From Deltaproteobacteria bacterium (GTDB lineage Bacteria > Myxococcota_A > UBA9160 > SZUA-336): 33,268 bases of DNA. The stretch lies in the NCBI GenBank assembly GCA_029261925.1, contig JAJDAJ010000033.1, forward strand, positions 1 to 33,268. Direction: 5' to 3'. The notes below the pieces were generated by a model. It worked only from the letters and a program-made list of their open reading frames with translations, made no database searches and had not been told where the DNA came from. The translations under genes were made by a program, and so were the position numbers. This document shows positions 1 to 7,849 of this stretch, piece by piece (position 1 is the stretch's first letter; each line of letters starts with the position of its first letter).

Positions 1-108
1 GGCGGCAAGCTGCTCGCCGACCGCGCGCTGTCGCGGCTGATGAAGCAGGACTGGCCGCGCACGCTCGAGGAGCTCGAGGCGCTGCGCGGGGCGGATCAGA
101 CCACGTAG
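1..108 (+). CDS. C-terminal end of an unidentified protein (partial)
   Basis: An open frame runs from the window edge to a TAG at 106-108 and encodes 35 residues containing [14 protein letters not shown]. The amphipathic, Glu/Leu-rich tail looks like real protein, but I cannot assign a family from so little. A DWP...EELE pattern faintly recalls the last helices of sigma-54 activator AAA domains (WPGNVRELE). That is weak and may be chance. The frame runs into the 3' end of the convergent purO gene, and the two stop regions overlap by 13 nt (96-108). Overlapping convergent ends are plausible in such compact DNA. The start lies outside the window. Confidence 0.5.
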   Translation, partial: GGKLLADRALSRLMKQDWPRTLEELEALRGADQTT

Positions 109-728
109 GTCGCCAGCACGAAGCCGCCGCCGCCCGCCAGCGCCGCGGCGCTGGTCACCGGCTTCTCGAGCTGTGCGAAGCCGGCTCCGTCCACGATCGC
201 GCGGGCCGCCGCCGGCGCGTCGTCGGCGTCGAACTCCACGGTGCAGGCGGGATCGACGTCGTCGTGCTCGTACGTGGCCACGTACCAGGCGCGCCCGGGC
301 TCCAGCGGCACCTCGCGAACGATCAGCGCGTCGGCCCGCACGGTCGCGAGCCAGCCTCGCTCGCCCTCGATCGGCACCAGCGCGGCGATCCGCGGCGTGG
401 AGTACTGGTCCTTCTCGTAGTCCATCGCCAGCAGGCAGCTCGCCAGCGCGTCGCGGGGCGGCAGCCCGAGCTCGAGCTTCTCGGCGATCGGATCGGTGTG
501 GCTGCCGTTGCTGGCCACCGCCCAGTCGCCCGCGATGCGCAGGCAGTTGTAGGCGATGTAGGGGTTCTTCTGGATGTCCGCCTCGTGTCCCTCTCGCGGC
601 ACGATCGCCAGCCGGCCGCCGTTGTCCACCGCCTGCCGGTTGGGGAACGAGCGCGACGACACGCGGTACAGGGCGCAGTTGGAACCGGTTCTGGTGCGGG
701 CTACAGCCGCGATTCTTCCGACGTACAT
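96..728 (-). CDS. purO: IMP cyclohydrolase, PurO type
   Basis: PurO closes the ring of FAICAR to give IMP, the last step of de novo purine synthesis, in the cytoplasm (EC 3.5.4.10). The 210-residue protein begins [15 protein letters not shown] and contains [14 protein letters not shown] at about residues 21-34, the hallmark N-terminal block of the PurO/NTN-hydrolase-like family. Its length fits the family (about 200). A Gly/Ala-rich segment precedes the C-terminal FVLATYVV. PurO is best known from archaea, whereas most bacteria use the cyclohydrolase domain of bifunctional PurH. Its presence in an otherwise bacterial window is notable, and no PurH is visible here. The ATG at 728 follows a G-rich tract, and a TATGAT hexamer lies about 26 nt upstream on the same strand. 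No neighbouring purine gene is seen. Confidence 0.9.
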   Translation of the reverse strand: MYVGRIAAVARTRTGSNCALYRVSSRSFPNRQAVDNGGRLAIVPREGHEADIQKNPYIAYNCLRIAGDWAVASNGSHTDPIAEKLELGLPPRDALASCLLAMDYEKDQYSTPRIAALVPIEGERGWLATVRADALIVREVPLEPGRAWYVATYEHDDVDPACTVEFDADDAPAAARAIVDGAGFAQLEKPVTSAAALAGGGGFVLATYVV

Positions 729-871
729 GCGCCCCCCTGTTTCTCCTGCGGCCGATCATAGCGGCTTGTGGCAACCTCCTGGGTGCGACAGCGGGCACCG
801 CTCAAGGCTGAGCACGCCAGCGCCGAAGCGCCAGACCGGCCGCCCCTGCGGCCGCTCACGGAGAAACCCAG

Positions 872-2602
872 ATGCCCGGATACCTGCACGATGCCGTCCT
901 GCTGTACCTCGACCAGCTGGTCGACTGGGACGGCTACTTCCGCCAGCGCAAGGGCGACGACACCGACGTCGACGCCGAGCGCGCGGCCCTGCGCGGGGTC
1001 CTGGAGACCTGCGCCGAGCTGATGTCGGGCATCGAGCCCGGCTCGCGCGAGGGCTGGCCGAACGCCGCGAAGCTGCTCGAGGACGGCAACGTCGAGCTTC
1101 CGGCGCACGTCCAGGCCGGCTACGACGCGCTGCGCGAGGCGGGGCTGACGGCCCTGAGCATCTCCGAGGAGTACGGCGGCTTCGAGCTGCCCACGCTCAT
1201 CTCGAACGTCGTGATCCAGATGGTCTCGCGTGCCGACGCCGCGCTGATGACGGTCATGGGTCTGCAGGGCGGCGTCGCCCTCGACATCCAGAAGTACGGC
1301 TCCGACGAGCTCAAGGAGCGCTACCTGCCCGGCTTCACCTCGGGCGAGCTCCAGGGCGCGATGGACCTCACGGAGCCCCAGGCCGGCTCCGACCTGGGGG
1401 CGATCGCCACGCGCGCCTACGAGGAGAACGGCGAGTACTTCCTCGAGGGTCAGAAGATCTTCATCACGAACGGCGGCTCCCAGATCCACCTGGTGCTCGC
1501 GCGCGACGACGCCAGCTTCGAGGAGTCCAAGGGCACCACCCGGGGCCTGTCGCTCTACCTCTGCCCCCGCACCCTGCCGGACGGCAGCCCCAACGCGATG
1601 AAGGTGGAGTGGCTCGAGCACAAGATGGGCCTGCACGGCTCGCCGACCTGTGCGATCCGCTTCGAGCGCGCGCGGGCCTGGCTGCTCGGGGCCCGGGGCG
1701 AGGGTTTCCGCGCCATGCTCGACCTGATGAACAACGCGCGCCTCGGCGTGGCGGCGCAGGGCATCGGTATCGCCGAGGCGGCGCTCCAGGAGGCGGTGAG
1801 CTACTCGCGCGAGCGCAAGCAGTTCGGCGTCCCGATCGGCGATCAGCCGCTGATGAAGAACATGCTCTCGCGGATGATCGTCGGTCTCGAGGGCGCCCGG
1901 GCGCTGCTGTACCGCTGCTCGGTGCTGATCGACCGCAACGACGCCGTCGAGCGCTACCTGGCGCGCGAGGACGTCTCCGAGCCCGAGCGCGCCGAGCTGC
2001 AGCGCGTGTACGAGAACAACGGCGTGCGCATCCGGCTGCTGACCCCGCTGGCCAAGTACATCGCGACCGAGACCTGTGACGAGATCACCCGGATGGCGAT
2101 CCAGGTGCACGGTGGCATCGGCTTCATGGCCGAGACCAGCGTGGGCAAGCTGCACCTCGACGGGATCATCACCACGATCTACGAGGGCACCTCCGAGATC
2201 CAGGTCTCGTTCGCGCTCAAGGAGATCGGCAAGGGCGCCCTGCAGATCGTCTTCGAGGAGCTGCTCAAGGAGCTCGGCGCGCTGCAGGACGCGCGGCTGC
2301 ACCCGCTGGCCGACCGCGTACGCCAGGGCATCGAGCGCATCGGCGAGGCCGCCATGGCCCTGATCAAGGACTTCAACTACGCGCTACTGTCCGCCAAGGG
2401 CGTCGCCGACATGACCATCTGCGTGATCGCGGGCACCGAGCTGCTGCGCCAGGCGGACGCCGACGAGCGGCGCCACGATCTGGCCCGGACCTGGATCAAC
2501 ACCCGCATGGCCGAGCTCGAGATGCACGCGCAGCGCATCCTCGAGGGCGACACCTCGCGCATCGAGCGCTGCGAGCGCATCGTCGATCTCTGGAGCGAAT
2601 GA
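872..2602 (+). CDS. Acyl-CoA dehydrogenase, long (about 576 aa) form
   Basis: A cytoplasmic FAD flavoenzyme that introduces the alpha-beta double bond into an acyl-CoA and passes electrons to ETF. Domains in order: an N-terminal extension and helical domain (about 1-155), a beta domain with the FAD-contact segment DLTEPQAGSDLG and FITNGG (about 165-215), then the C-terminal helical domain with RKQFG (about 311-315) and IQVHGGIGF (about 409). The catalytic glutamate is E438 in YEGTSEIQ. About 110 further residues of helical tail follow, typical of the large-ACAD branch that includes DmdC and FadE5-like enzymes. The substrate cannot be read from the sequence. The ATG at 872 is preceded by GGAG eight bases upstream. 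It stands alone and is convergent with dapL. Confidence 0.93.
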   Translation: MPGYLHDAVLLYLDQLVDWDGYFRQRKGDDTDVDAERAALRGVLETCAELMSGIEPGSREGWPNAAKLLEDGNVELPAHVQAGYDALREAGLTALSISEEYGGFELPTLISNVVIQMVSRADAALMTVMGLQGGVALDIQKYGSDELKERYLPGFTSGELQGAMDLTEPQAGSDLGAIATRAYEENGEYFLEGQKIFITNGGSQIHLVLARDDASFEESKGTTRGLSLYLCPRTLPDGSPNAMKVEWLEHKMGLHGSPTCAIRFERARAWLLGARGEGFRAMLDLMNNARLGVAAQGIGIAEAALQEAVSYSRERKQFGVPIGDQPLMKNMLSRMIVGLEGARALLYRCSVLIDRNDAVERYLAREDVSEPERAELQRVYENNGVRIRLLTPLAKYIATETCDEITRMAIQVHGGIGFMAETSVGKLHLDGIITTIYEGTSEIQVSFALKEIGKGALQIVFEELLKELGALQDARLHPLADRVRQGIERIGEAAMALIKDFNYALLSAKGVADMTICVIAGTELLRQADADERRHDLARTWINTRMAELEMHAQRILEGDTSRIERCERIVDLWSE

Positions 2603-2634
2603 AACCCGGACGCCGCCGGCGCCGGCCCTGACGC

Positions 2635-2664
2635 CCCTCAGCCCTCGAGCCCTCAGCCCTTGAG
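2635..2664. repeat. 15-bp tandem duplication across the dapL stop codon
   Basis: CCCTCAGCCCTCGAG (2635-2649) is followed directly by CCCTCAGCCCTTGAG (2650-2664), 14 of 15 identical. On the minus strand this repeats the last codons of dapL with the stop, giving an in-frame second TGA 15 nt after the first. It lies between two convergent genes. Confidence 0.8.
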
Positions 2665-3888
2665 GTTGGTGCGGATGCGCTCGACCGCCTCGGTCACCTG
2701 CTCGCGGTGGCCGAAGGCGGACAGGCGCAGGAAGCCCTCGCCGCAGGCACCGAAGCCGGCGCCCGGTGTACCGACCACGTGCGCCTCGCCGAGCAGGCGG
2801 TCGAAGAACTCCCAGGAGCCCATGCCCGAGGGCGTGCGGATCCAGACGTACGGGGCGTTCGTCCCGCCGTACACGGTCAGGCCGATGGCCTCCATGCCGT
2901 CGCGGATGATGCCGGCGTTGCGCATGTAGTAGTCCACGTTCGCCTGGATCTGCTCGCGCCCCGCGTCGGTGTAGCAGGCGGCGGCACCGACCTGGACGGG
3001 GTACGAGGCGCCGTTGAACTTGGTCGAGTGGCGGCGGTTCCACAGGCTGCGGATCGGCACCGCCGCGCCGCCCTCGTCGGTCCCCGCCAGCTGCTCGGGA
3101 ACCACGATGAAGCCGCAGCGCACCCCCGTGAAGCCGGCCTTCTTGGAATAGCTGCGGAACTCGATCGCACACTCGCGCGCGCCGTCGATCTCGTAGATCG
3201 AGCGGGGCACGTCGGGATCGCGGATGAAGGCCTCGTAGGCCGCATCGTAGAGCAGGACCGCGCCGCAGCCGCGCGCGTACTCGACCCAGCCCGCGAGCTG
3301 CTCGCGCGTGGCGGTGGAGCCGGTCGGGTTGTTGGGGAAGCACAGGTAGACCAGGTCGACCGGCTCCGAGGGAGGCTCGGGCGAGAAGCCGTTGCTCTCC
3401 GTGCAGGGCAGGTAGACCAGGCCTGCGTAGCGGCCCTGAGCGTCGGGCACCCCCGTGCGCCCCGCCATCACGTTCGTGTCCACGTATACCGGATAGACGG
3501 GATCGGGGATCGCCACGCGGGCCGACGCGGCGAAGATCTCCTGGATGTTCCCGCTGTCGCACTTGGAGCCGTCGGAGACGAAGATCTCGTCGGGCGAGAT
3601 CTCCACTCCCCGGGCGCCGAACTCGTGGGTGGCGATCGCCTCGCGCAGGAAGCCGTAGCCCTGCTCGGGTCCGTACCCGTGAAAGCCCTCGGTGGTCCCC
3701 AGCTCGTCGATGGCGCCGTGCATGGCCTCGCGGATCGCCGCGGGGAGGGGCAGCACCACGTCGCCGATTCCCAGGCGGATGAGCTTCGCGTCGGGGTGGC
3801 TGCCCTGGAACTCGCTCACGCGCCGCCCGATCTCGGGGAAGAGGTAGCCCGCCGCGAGCTTGAGGTAGTTCTCGTTGATCCGCGCCAT
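2653..3888 (-). CDS. dapL: LL-diaminopimelate aminotransferase
   Basis: DapL is a fold-type I PLP enzyme converting tetrahydrodipicolinate plus glutamate directly to LL-diaminopimelate. It bypasses the DapD/C/E steps for lysine and peptidoglycan precursors. The 411-residue protein starts [20 protein letters not shown], the characteristic DapL N-terminus. It shows [10 protein letters not shown] (about 54-63), [19 protein letters not shown] and the PLP-lysine motif [10 protein letters not shown], with the Schiff-base lysine at about K249. Length matches the family (about 408-411). The frame is open upstream to 3984, but the ATG at 3888 has a strong GGGAGG seven bases before it and gives the expected N-terminus. 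DapL has a patchy distribution (plants, cyanobacteria, chlamydiae, some deltaproteobacterial lineages). No other lysine gene is adjacent. Confidence 0.95.
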   Translation of the reverse strand: MARINENYLKLAAGYLFPEIGRRVSEFQGSHPDAKLIRLGIGDVVLPLPAAIREAMHGAIDELGTTEGFHGYGPEQGYGFLREAIATHEFGARGVEISPDEIFVSDGSKCDSGNIQEIFAASARVAIPDPVYPVYVDTNVMAGRTGVPDAQGRYAGLVYLPCTESNGFSPEPPSEPVDLVYLCFPNNPTGSTATREQLAGWVEYARGCGAVLLYDAAYEAFIRDPDVPRSIYEIDGARECAIEFRSYSKKAGFTGVRCGFIVVPEQLAGTDEGGAAVPIRSLWNRRHSTKFNGASYPVQVGAAACYTDAGREQIQANVDYYMRNAGIIRDGMEAIGLTVYGGTNAPYVWIRTPSGMGSWEFFDRLLGEAHVVGTPGAGFGACGEGFLRLSAFGHREQVTEAVERIRTNLKG

Positions 3889-3954
3889 CACCGTCCTCCC
3901 GGGCGGCCCACCGTCCGGGCCGGGCCGCGCGGGGTCCCGCCCCGCAGGGCGCGC

Positions 3955-3984
3955 AAAGTACCGGCCCGCCGGCCGGCGCCGCAA
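3955..3984 (-). promoter_or_regulatory. Weak candidate promoter for dapL
   Basis: On the minus strand TTGCGG (3979-3984) and TACTTT (3955-3960) are separated by 18 bp, about 70 nt before the dapL start. Only three bases of each hexamer match consensus. The AT-rich hexamer does stand out in the GC-rich 128-nt gap, which otherwise holds only GC-rich inverted repeats. Confidence 0.3.
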
Positions 3985-4016
3985 GGCGTCCGCCCGGCCG
4001 GCCAGCGGCCTGCCAG

Positions 4017-4376
4017 CTAGGTCTCGAGCGTGGACAGGATCAGCTCGGCGAGCCCCGGGGCCTCGCCCACGCAGTCGGTGATCCGCCAGGTCACGCCGTG
4101 GTGGCGCGAGATCGCCGCCTCGACCAGCGCCGGCACGTCCTCGCCCTGATGCCTCCCCGGCAGCAGAAAAAGGGGGTGGACGCGGATGTCCCGCGCGCCC
4201 TCGGCCACGCAGCGGTCGACCGCGTCCTGGATCGAGGGCTCGGCCAGCTCCATGTGCGCCACGTAGACGGGCAGCTCCGGGCGCCGCTCGGCCACCCGGC
4301 GCGCCAGCTTCTCCAGGTGCGCGTGGGCCTCGGGCCTGCGGCTGCCGTGGTCCACGATGATCAGCGCGCGGCTCAT
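4017..4376 (-). CDS. Small CbiX/SirB-type sirohydrochlorin chelatase-like protein
   Basis: A 119-residue single-domain member of the class II chelatase family, which inserts Fe2+ or Co2+ into sirohydrochlorin on the way to siroheme or cobalamin. It has the family start [19 protein letters not shown], with the metal-binding His at about 10, and the second half-motif [20 protein letters not shown], with another His at about 84. [17 protein letters not shown] matches the conserved linker. Full-length SirB/CbiX enzymes are about 250-300 residues, so this is the short form that would act as a homodimer. The ATG lies inside an ATGA overlap with the upstream ferredoxin stop (4373-4376), so the two are translationally coupled. 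No other tetrapyrrole gene is in the window, so the metal and pathway are inferred from family only. Confidence 0.82.
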   Translation of the reverse strand: MSRALIIVDHGSRRPEAHAHLEKLARRVAERRPELPVYVAHMELAEPSIQDAVDRCVAEGARDIRVHPLFLLPGRHQGEDVPALVEAAISRHHGVTWRITDCVGEAPGLAELILSTLET

Positions 4377-4669
4377 CTGCCCAGCTCTCCCCAGTAGTCC
4401 GCGGTGACCTCCAGATCGTCGTGTACCCGGATCACGCAGGCGAGCCGGAGCTCGTCGGAGACGCGGTTGCGGCGCTTGGCCTCGAGCTCGACCGGCTTCT
4501 GGGGCCGCACCCGGCCCGACAGGACGCGGACGCCGCAGCGGCCGCAGACCAGGTCGTCCCCGCACGCGCGGGCGATGGGCAGGCCGGCCTCGCGGATCGC
4601 GTCGATCAGCAGGGTCCCGGCGGGAACCTCGATGCTGCGCTCTCCGGGCGGGAATCTCAGCCGCGGCAT
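4373..4669 (-). CDS. [2Fe-2S] ferredoxin
   Basis: A small electron carrier of the adrenodoxin/plant ferredoxin fold. The cluster ligands are visible in [13 protein letters not shown] (C-x5-C-x2-C) with the fourth Cys in LACVI about 30 residues later. The C-x5-C-x2-C spacing is the adrenodoxin or bacterial-vertebrate type rather than the plant C-x4-C. From the ATG at 4669 the protein is 98 residues and starts [18 protein letters not shown], as expected for the family. A GTG at 4687 would add six residues and cannot be excluded. It overlaps the chelatase-like gene by four bases (ATGA), suggesting that the two proteins are made together. A redox or Fe-S supply role next to the chelatase is possible but unproven. 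Confidence 0.88.
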   Translation of the reverse strand: MPRLRFPPGERSIEVPAGTLLIDAIREAGLPIARACGDDLVCGRCGVRVLSGRVRPQKPVELEAKRRNRVSDELRLACVIRVHDDLEVTADYWGELGR

Positions 4670-4688
4670 CCACCCAGGATAGACCACC

Positions 4689-4718
4689 TTGAACGCGGAC
4701 CGACCCAGCGTCTACGAT
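4689..4718 (+). promoter_or_regulatory. Candidate sigma-70-like promoter giving a near-leaderless mRNA
   Basis: TTGAAC (4689-4694), an 18-bp spacer and TACGAT (4713-4718) lie just before the ATG at 4727. Initiation 6-8 nt after the -10 would place +1 at about 4725, so the transcript would have almost no leader. No Shine-Dalgarno sequence is visible. Confidence 0.45.
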
Positions 4719-4726
4719 CTCCCCGG

Positions 4727-5470
4727 ATGACGACCGCGGGCCTGCTCATCATCGGCAACGAGATCCTCTCGGGGAAGATCCAGGACGAGAACACTCCGTA
4801 CCTGCTGCGCGAGCTGCGCCAGCAGGGCGTCGACGTGATGGCCGTACACGTGATTCCCGACGAGATCGACGTGATCTCGTCCGACGTGCGCTCCTTCTCC
4901 GATCGCTTCGACTACGTTCTGACCACCGGGGGCGTCGGGCCGACGCACGACGACGTGACCATGGAGGCGGTGGCCGCCGCCTTCGAGCTCGACCTGGTCG
5001 TGCACGACGAGATGGAGCGCCAGCTGCGCAACGCGCTCAGGGGCGAGGAGCCCAACGAGAGCCAGATGAAGATGTGTACGCTGCCGCGGGGCGCGCAGCT
5101 CATCAGCACGCCGGATCTCTGGTTCCCGCTGGTACACCTGGGCAACGTGTACATCTTCCCGGGCATCCCGCGGCTGCTGCGTGCGAAGTTCGAGTCGGCG
5201 CGCGACGCCTTCAAGGGCCAGCCCTACCACCTGCGTCGCGTGTACGTGCGCTGCATGGAGAGCGACATCGCGCAGGACCTTCACGACCTGCTGGACGACT
5301 TCCCGGAGCTGCTTCTGGGCAGCTACCCGCGCACGACCGCCCGCGAGAGCGCCAGCGACTACCTGACCATGCTCACGCTCGAGTCGCGCGACGAGGGCTA
5401 CGTCGTGCGCGCGGTCGAGTCGCTGGTCGCGCGCATCCCCGACGAGCACCTGCTGCGCATCGAGCCCTGA
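4727..5470 (+). CDS. Molybdopterin-binding domain protein (CinA N-terminal-like)
   Basis: A 247-residue stand-alone MoCF_biosynth (MoaB/MogA/CinA-N) domain protein. The N-terminus MTTAGLLIIGNEILSGKIQD carries the GNEIL..G..D signature. The nucleotide/pterin loop TTGGVGPTHDDVTMEAVAAA is at about residues 65-84, and FPGIP follows near 147. CinA proteins also carry a C-terminal PncC-type deamidase, absent here, so this is the short form. It also resembles the N-terminal domain of eukaryotic FAD synthase. The family binds pterins or acts on pyridine/FAD nucleotides, but the actual substrate is unknown. It is divergent from the ferredoxin gene and convergent with the PAS gene, with only 20 nt between stops. 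Confidence 0.85.
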   Translation: MTTAGLLIIGNEILSGKIQDENTPYLLRELRQQGVDVMAVHVIPDEIDVISSDVRSFSDRFDYVLTTGGVGPTHDDVTMEAVAAAFELDLVVHDEMERQLRNALRGEEPNESQMKMCTLPRGAQLISTPDLWFPLVHLGNVYIFPGIPRLLRAKFESARDAFKGQPYHLRRVYVRCMESDIAQDLHDLLDDFPELLLGSYPRTTARESASDYLTMLTLESRDEGYVVRAVESLVARIPDEHLLRIEP

Positions 5471-5490
5471 GGCCGGCGCCGGGCAGTCTG

Positions 5491-6264
5491 CTAGCCCAGC
5501 GGCACGTCCGCGAGATCCTTGACGCCCTCGCGCGCGATCAGGATCGCCAGCCGCTTGCCGCCGATCGTGTGTCCGGCGATCGACACCTGCACGCCCACGA
5601 AGTCTCCGTTGGGCCGCATGAACACCAGGTCGGTGGGCGCCGTGTCCTCACCCGCGTCGAGCCTCGCCTCGAGATCGCGCGCCTGCTGGCGGTGCGCCGG
5701 GGCGACCAGGTCGGCGAAGCTCGAGCCGAGGATCTTCTCGGCGTCGCAGCCGAGCAGCGCCTCGGCGGCGGGGTTCACGTCGTGGATCGTGCCCGTGTCG
5801 AGATTGAGCGCGATGTAGGTGTCACGGATGCGGTCGATCGCGCCGCGCACGCGCTTTCCGGCATTGGGCGTCTTGCGTCGACGGTTCTGGCGCGGTCGGC
5901 GCTCCTCGCGGGGCTGCAGGATGTGGCGCACGCCGGAGCAGAACATGTCGCGCATGTGGTCGAGCGCGTCGGCCACCTCGGGCTCGGGGCCGCACTCGCG
6001 TGCGATCTGCACGGCCTGGCGCACCGACTCCTCGAGTGCGATCGACGCGTTGCCGTGCAGCCCGTCGAGCGAGGGGCGCGCCGTGTCGAGACTGATGCTC
6101 GCCAGGCGGCAGAAGGTGCGGAAGCGACGCACGACCTCACCGCGCACCTCGGGAGGCGGCTCCGCCCTGCCCATGCGGCGGTTGACTTCTGCATCGATCG
6201 CGTTCCGGAAGCGCTCCATGTGGAGAACTGCCGCGCGTAGCGCCGCCCGCTCACTCAACCCCAT
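5491..6264 (-). CDS. PAS-domain protein without a recognisable output domain
   Basis: A 257-residue soluble protein. The N-terminal half (about 1-125) is helical and includes HMRDMFCSGVRHIL. A basic linker follows (RREERRPRQNRRRKTPN-like, about 120-135), then one PAS domain (about 145-250) recognised by IALNLDTGTIHDVNPAAEA, LLGCDAEKILGSSFADLVAP and LVFMRPNGDFVGVQVSIAGH. No kinase, GGDEF or DNA-binding domain follows, so it would act by partner binding or as a sensor module. The ligand is unknown. The ATG at 6264 is used; a GTG at 6270 is possible. Neither has a good ribosome site. Confidence 0.75.
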   Translation of the reverse strand: MGLSERAALRAAVLHMERFRNAIDAEVNRRMGRAEPPPEVRGEVVRRFRTFCRLASISLDTARPSLDGLHGNASIALEESVRQAVQIARECGPEPEVADALDHMRDMFCSGVRHILQPREERRPRQNRRRKTPNAGKRVRGAIDRIRDTYIALNLDTGTIHDVNPAAEALLGCDAEKILGSSFADLVAPAHRQQARDLEARLDAGEDTAPTDLVFMRPNGDFVGVQVSIAGHTIGGKRLAILIAREGVKDLADVPLG

Positions 6265-6408
6265 GGGCACGAGAGAATGTCACATGCGGGCGGTGCGGTC
6301 GAGTAGTGAGTCGAGGCAAATGCGGGTCGGCCGTACATTTCTGCCCGGCTCGCGCGCTCGCGACGCGACCGCGGACCCGTCGTCGGCAATGCAGGCTAAG
6401 CTGCCGCC

Positions 6409-6813
6409 ATGCGCTGGCTCGCGTACGCGCATCCGATCGCCATGCTGGCCCTGCTCGCGCTCGCCGTGATGGTGCTGCGCGAGGGCCTGCGGATCCGTCG
6501 CGGGCGTCTGCTCGGCCGTCCGGTGCCGAGCGCTCGCCACAGGCGCTGGGGCCGCTGGGTGGTCCTGGTCATTCCCCTCGGGCTCGCCTCGGGAATCGCC
6601 ACCATGGCCTGGAGGGGGGAGCCACTGATCGCATCGGTGCACTCCAGGCTCGTGCTGGGTGCCGCCGTGGGGCTCTGTGCGGGGGGCGCGCTGGGGCTTC
6701 GCCTGGAGCGGGGCGCCGGAGCCCGGCTGCGCGGGCTGCACGCGGTGCTGGGCGCCACCGGCGTCCTGCTCGGGCTGGTCGCGGCCTTCGCCGGCTTCGC
6801 GATCCTGCCCTGA
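6409..6813 (+). CDS. Small four-helix membrane protein (DUF4079-like)
   Basis: A 134-residue hydrophobic protein with four predicted membrane helices, at about 8-24, 48-66, 80-96 and 110-131. It starts MRWLAYAHPIAMLALLALAV. The His in YAHP, the His in IASVHSRLVLG and a third in LRGLHAVLGA sit near helix ends. That pattern fits the DUF4079 / cytochrome b561-like four-helix group, where paired His residues may bind heme. I cannot prove heme binding. TAAGCT lies six bases before the ATG and could be a -10 giving a leaderless transcript. Convergent with cvpA. Confidence 0.7.
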   Translation: MRWLAYAHPIAMLALLALAVMVLREGLRIRRGRLLGRPVPSARHRRWGRWVVLVIPLGLASGIATMAWRGEPLIASVHSRLVLGAAVGLCAGGALGLRLERGAGARLRGLHAVLGATGVLLGLVAAFAGFAILP

Positions 6814-6849
6814 CAGCGAGGCGCTGGCGCCGCTGCCGGGCCCCGCGGG

Positions 6850-7803
6850 CTACTCCTCGGCGGGCGCGGCGGGGCTCGAGGCCGCCACGGCGCGCTGGAT
6901 CAGGGCCAGCACGCGCGGGTCGCGCATCAGCGCCAGGGTGTCGCCGCGGGCCATCGCCTCCTGGATCGCGGGATCCGCGGCCAGCTCCTCGAGCGCCCCG
7001 TCGCTCTGCAGGGCCTGCAGGCCGGGAGCGATCCGCTGCAGCGCCTCGCGCGCCGAGCTGCGAAACGCCCGCGGGTCCTGACGCGCCGCCTCGTCGACCA
7101 CGCCCAGGCCCGCCAGCTGCTCGCGCAGTGCCTGGTCGTGCGAGATGCGCAGGAAGGCCCCGCGGTTGAGTGCCGAGTCCACCGCGCCGCTGGAGAGGTA
7201 CTGCCAGAAGAGCTCGTCGCGCTGCAGCTCGCCGATGGCAGGGCTGTCGAGGACCTCCTGCAGCTGCTGGCTGGTCCCGGCGGGATCCGCCACGAGGCGC
7301 GCCATCAGGCGCCCCCCGTCGTCGCCGGCCAGGACGGCATCGGCGCCCGCCTGGACCATCTCCTGGCTCGCGCGCGACAGGGCGCTGGGAGTCGCGTCCG
7401 GCTCGCCGATCAGGCCCGCCGCCTGGACCTGCCCTGCCACCCAGTACACCAGCACCGCCAGCAGCGCGCCCTGCAGTCCGCCGATCAGTCCGCCGCCGAC
7501 GATGTCCAGCGGAACGCGCTGGCGGCGCGCCCGGTGGCGGCGCAGCACGGCGCGTGTCACCAGTGCCATCACCACGCCCGTGCCCAGGAACGCCACCGTG
7601 CCCGTCAGCAGCCCCGCGAGCAGCGGGTGCACGCCGGCGTGCAGCGCGAGCGGCCCGGCGAGGACCGTGGCGCCGAAGAAGCCGGCAGCATAGGAGACGA
7701 TCAGGCTCACCACGCCGAGCAGCGAGGCCAGGAAGCCGCGCGTCGCCCCGATCAGGACGAACACGGCCAGAATGGTCAGCGCAGCGAGGTCGATCCAGTC
7801 CAT
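6850..7803 (-). CDS. CvpA-family membrane protein
   Basis: An inner-membrane protein of the CvpA/colicin V production family, whose members are linked to envelope homeostasis and to bile and antimicrobial tolerance. The start MDWIDLAALTILAVFVLIGA and RGFLASLLGVVSLIVSYAAG match the family N-terminus. About four membrane helices span residues 5-120 or so, with GGLIGGLQGALLAVLVYWV as the last. A long soluble C-terminal region (about 140-317) is rich in Ala, Gln and Asp and has no recognised fold. Classical CvpA is about 160-200 residues, so the tail is an extension. An alternative start lies at 7815. The gene is 46 nt downstream of aroC on the same strand and probably co-transcribed. Confidence 0.85.
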   Translation of the reverse strand: MDWIDLAALTILAVFVLIGATRGFLASLLGVVSLIVSYAAGFFGATVLAGPLALHAGVHPLLAGLLTGTVAFLGTGVVMALVTRAVLRRHRARRQRVPLDIVGGGLIGGLQGALLAVLVYWVAGQVQAAGLIGEPDATPSALSRASQEMVQAGADAVLAGDDGGRLMARLVADPAGTSQQLQEVLDSPAIGELQRDELFWQYLSSGAVDSALNRGAFLRISHDQALREQLAGLGVVDEAARQDPRAFRSSAREALQRIAPGLQALQSDGALEELAADPAIQEAMARGDTLALMRDPRVLALIQRAVAASSPAAPAEE

Positions 7804-7849
7804 CGGCTGGCCCATCGGCGCCCGGCCGGGCGTGCCTGAGCGATCGGCG

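Noticed and set aside
701..2302. 533-codon minus-strand frame opposite the first acyl-CoA dehydrogenase
   Set aside because: Shadow of the real gene; no conserved motif, low complexity, no ribosome site.
3889..3984. Upstream extension of the dapL frame
   Set aside because: The ATG at 3888 has a strong ribosome site and the standard N-terminus; the extension is Arg/Gly/Pro-rich and unlike DapL.
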